Source: Candidatus Ideonella esbjergensis (lineage in GTDB: Bacteria; Pseudomonadota; Gammaproteobacteria; Burkholderiales; Burkholderiaceae_C). Taken from it: DNA of 64,000 bases. The stretch is from the NCBI GenBank assembly GCA_016710065.1, contig JADJLP010000001.1:1364001-1428000 (forward strand). The letters are read 5' to 3'. Position numbers and translations under genes: made by a program. The notes under the pieces were generated by a model, which did not search any database, was not told the DNA's origin, and worked only from the letters and a program-made list of their open reading frames with translations. Shown one piece after another: positions 62,004 to 64,000 of this stretch. The first letter of the stretch is position 1; each line of letters begins with the position of its first letter.

Positions 62004-62462
62004 ATGAACCGCATGAACATCCTCGTCACCCTGATGGAACGCGAAATCCAGCGCCGCGACGCTGCCGCCATCGAGCTGCGCGACGCACAGAACGCGGTGG
62101 AACAGGCGCGCCAGCAAGGCCAGGCCCTGCTGGGCTACCGCAGCGAGTACCGCCAGCGCTGGCAGGCCCAGTTCCAGCAGCGCGCCACCATGGACATCCT
62201 GCGCTGCTACCACGGCTTCATCGAGCGGCTCGACCAGGCCATCACTTCGCAGCAAGGCAGCACCGAAGCCGCCGAGCGCCGCGTGGTGGCTGCCCGCGAG
62301 CGCCTGCGCCAGCGCGAAACCCGCGTGGCCATGGTGCGCAAGCTGATGGAGCGGCGCCAGCAAGCGCAACTGCAGCAGCAGGAGCGGCGCGAGCAAAAGG
62401 CGTCCGACGAAACCGCGCAGCGCATGGCCTGGGCGGCACGCCAGGACCTGGTCACCGTTTGA
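62004..62462 (+). CDS. fliJ: Flagellar export protein FliJ
   Basis: 152 residues, coiled-coil and Gln/Arg-rich throughout (QNAVEQARQQGQALLGYRSEYRQRW), with the length and position of FliJ directly after fliI. It acts as the central stalk and chaperone escort in the export gate. Confidence 0.88.
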   Translation: MNRMNILVTLMEREIQRRDAAAIELRDAQNAVEQARQQGQALLGYRSEYRQRWQAQFQQRATMDILRCYHGFIERLDQAITSQQGSTEAAERRVVAARERLRQRETRVAMVRKLMERRQQAQLQQQERREQKASDETAQRMAWAARQDLVTV

Positions 62463-62470
62463 GGCTCACC

Positions 62471-63661
62471 ATGACCGCACCCGCCACCTTGCGCCCCAGC
62501 CAGGCCCACCCCAGCAGCACCGCCAGCGCCGCGCGCACAGCTGCCGGCCATGCCCAGCACACGGGCAGCGGCGGCTCGCACTCGATGTTTGCGCAACTGC
62601 TGCGCGGCCAGGCCGACGAGCCACCGCCAGTGGCGCAAGCCAGCGTCAACCCCGGCGGCCAGGGCAGCAGCACCGAACCCGATGCCGGCACGGCCAAGCC
62701 GGCCGAGCGCGACCGCGAACGCAAGCACGCCACAAGCGACGACACCGCCAGCGCGCCGGCTCAGCCAGTGGCGCCTCCAGACGCCGCTCCCAAGCTTGAT
62801 GCGCCCAGCACCGCGTCGCTGTTGGGCACGGCCACCACCACCACGGCGGGCGCCATCACCGCGCCGTCTGAAGGCGATGCCGCCACGGCCGCCAACGACC
62901 CCATGGCCGCGCTGCGCGACGCCATGGGCCATGGCGCAGCCGCCCACCGCAAGCGCGGCCCGGCCGAAGACCGCAACACCAGCGAAGACGCCAGCCGCAG
63001 CACCGCACCGGCCGATGCCGCAGGCTTCTCCCGCGCGCTGGGTGAGGCCGCCGCCGAGCCCGCCACCACCGCCACCAAACCTGCCGCACAAGCCGAGGCC
63101 ATCGCCCCGGCCGCCGACGGTGCCCTGCCAAGCCTGGGTGTGGTGACCGACCTGGCCGGCGCCCGCCACAACACCTCAGCGGCCCCGGCCGAAGCCACCC
63201 CCCACACCGCTCACGCCAGCCTGCCGACCAGCCCTGGCACCCCCGCCTTTGGCCCGGCCCTGGGTCTGCAGCTGAGCACCTGGTTGAAAGACGGCGTGCA
63301 ACACGCCAGCCTGGCGCTGCACCCGCAAGACCTGGGCCCCATTGACATTCGCATCGCCGTGAAAGACGGCCAGACCCGCATCGACCTGACGGCCGACGTG
63401 GCCAGTACCCGCCAGGCCCTGGGCGAAGCCCTGCCGCAGCTCAGTGCCGCGCTGGGCGATGTGGGCCTGAGCCTGAGCGGCGGCAGCGTGGCCGACCCCT
63501 CGGCCCAGGGTCAGCGTGATGGCTCCAACGCCGAAGCCGGCCGCAGCGCCAGCCGCGCGGGCCTGCGCAACACCACTGTGGGAGATGCGGCAGCCGACCT
63601 GGCGAGCCGCGTCCCCGCCACGGCCCACCAGCACCGCGGCTTGCTCGATCTCTACGCTTGA
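62471..63661 (+). CDS. fliK: Flagellar hook-length control protein FliK
   Basis: 396 residues from the ATG at 62471. A long low-complexity Ala/Pro/Thr-rich N-terminal part (about 1-260) acts as the ruler, followed by the conserved C-terminal domain (LALHPQDLGPIDIRIAVKDG, then IDLTADVASTRQALGEALPQL) that switches export specificity. Position after fliJ supports the call. Confidence 0.88.
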   Translation: MTAPATLRPSQAHPSSTASAARTAAGHAQHTGSGGSHSMFAQLLRGQADEPPPVAQASVNPGGQGSSTEPDAGTAKPAERDRERKHATSDDTASAPAQPVAPPDAAPKLDAPSTASLLGTATTTTAGAITAPSEGDAATAANDPMAALRDAMGHGAAAHRKRGPAEDRNTSEDASRSTAPADAAGFSRALGEAAAEPATTATKPAAQAEAIAPAADGALPSLGVVTDLAGARHNTSAAPAEATPHTAHASLPTSPGTPAFGPALGLQLSTWLKDGVQHASLALHPQDLGPIDIRIAVKDGQTRIDLTADVASTRQALGEALPQLSAALGDVGLSLSGGSVADPSAQGQRDGSNAEAGRSASRAGLRNTTVGDAAADLASRVPATAHQHRGLLDLYA

Positions 63662-63671
63662 CTCCTACTGG

Positions 63672-63692
63672 CATGCCCGCCTGCGCGGGAAC
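63672..63692. repeat. Single ATTCCCGC-type repeat arm
   Basis: CATGCCCGCCTGCGCGGGAA is a diverged single arm between fliK and chrA. No partner arm is nearby. Confidence 0.55.
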
Positions 63693-63730
63693 GACAAGGA
63701 CGGCATGCATGGGTGATGTAGGCTCGCGCC

Positions 63731-64000
63731 ATGCCCAGCTCGCAGCCCAAGCTCGCCCCACCCACCACCGTGAGCTTCTGGGAGGCCTTTCGCTTTTGGC
63801 TGCGGCTGGGATTCATCAGCTTTGGCGGGCCGGCCGGGCAGATCGCCATCATGCACACCGAGCTGGTGGAGCAAAAGCGCTGGATCAGCGAGAAGCGCTT
63901 TCTGCACGCGCTGAACTACTGCATGGTGCTGCCCGGCCCCGAGGCCCAGCAGCTCGCCACCTACATCGGTTGGCTGATGCACCGAAGCTGGGGTGGGGTG
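63731..64000 (+). CDS. chrA: Chromate transporter ChrA, N-terminal part cut by the window edge
   Basis: 90 residues to the window end. The CHR-family signature FGGPAGQIAIMHTELVEQKRW and LPGPEAQQLATYIGWLMH are clear. The family pumps chromate out of the cell together with sulfate-related anion exchange. It is in-frame to the edge without a stop. Confidence 0.92.
   Translation, partial: MPSSQPKLAPPTTVSFWEAFRFWLRLGFISFGGPAGQIAIMHTELVEQKRWISEKRFLHALNYCMVLPGPEAQQLATYIGWLMHRSWGGV

Overview
The window is GC-rich, densely coded bacterial DNA. The protein repertoire points to a betaproteobacterium of the order Burkholderiales, plausibly a Comamonadaceae-like sulfur oxidiser. The grounds are a complete reverse-type dsr operon, a PedF-type cytochrome c550, a betaproteobacterial ferredoxin/FNR fusion, many copies of a short palindromic repeat built on ATTCCCGCGnAGGCGGGAAT, and a flagellar fliFGHIJK cluster. 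No rRNA, tRNA or CRISPR array was seen.

Positions 1 to 34800 are a sulfur-oxidation island. It opens with an ArsR-type regulator and a minus-strand operon of tusA, dsrE2, a YeeE/YedE transporter, a FadL-type outer-membrane channel and a rhodanese, with a second rhodanese transcribed divergently from tusA. From 5546 to 12203 (minus) lies an operon of ten genes that I cannot assign to a known pathway: a small protein, an orphan Cas6/Cmx6-like protein, a DsrC paralogue lacking its penultimate cysteine, a helical protein carrying an in-frame repeat, a TauD-like dioxygenase, an HTH-ferredoxin-FNR fusion, an S24-like protein with a cysteine-rich head, two small unknowns and a larger conserved unknown. 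It diverges from the dsr operon (12430 to 27541): dsrABEFHCMK, a type I sulfide:quinone oxidoreductase, dsrLJOPN, dsrR, a siroheme-pathway methyltransferase and an SCP2-like periplasmic protein. Sulfide would be oxidised by SQR. Sulfane sulfur would pass through rhodanese, TusA, DsrE2, DsrEFH and DsrC to DsrAB, with electrons leaving through DsrL and DsrMKJOP. Sulfate uptake genes (sbp-cysTWA), a CysB-like regulator and a NarX/NarL-type two-component system close the island. Palindromes built from NarL-like TACCC half-sites lie before tusA/rhodanese, in the shared dsrA promoter region and before the kinase gene, so I propose that this system controls the sulfur genes.

Positions 34800 to 39700 are accessory DNA: an orphan group II intron tail, a vapBC toxin-antitoxin pair, an IS630-family element inside a broken gene, and a sigma-54 activator. 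Positions 39700 to 49713 hold pedF and a XoxJ-like binding protein behind a sigma-54 promoter, a KAS III enzyme, a phasin-like protein, RhlE, a GGDEF/EAL protein and EttA. A decayed group II intron sits directly after the ettA terminator (49764 to about 51637). The rest carries a metzincin-type lipoprotein protease, a chemoreceptor, fliE facing fliFGHIJK, and the start of a chromate transporter.
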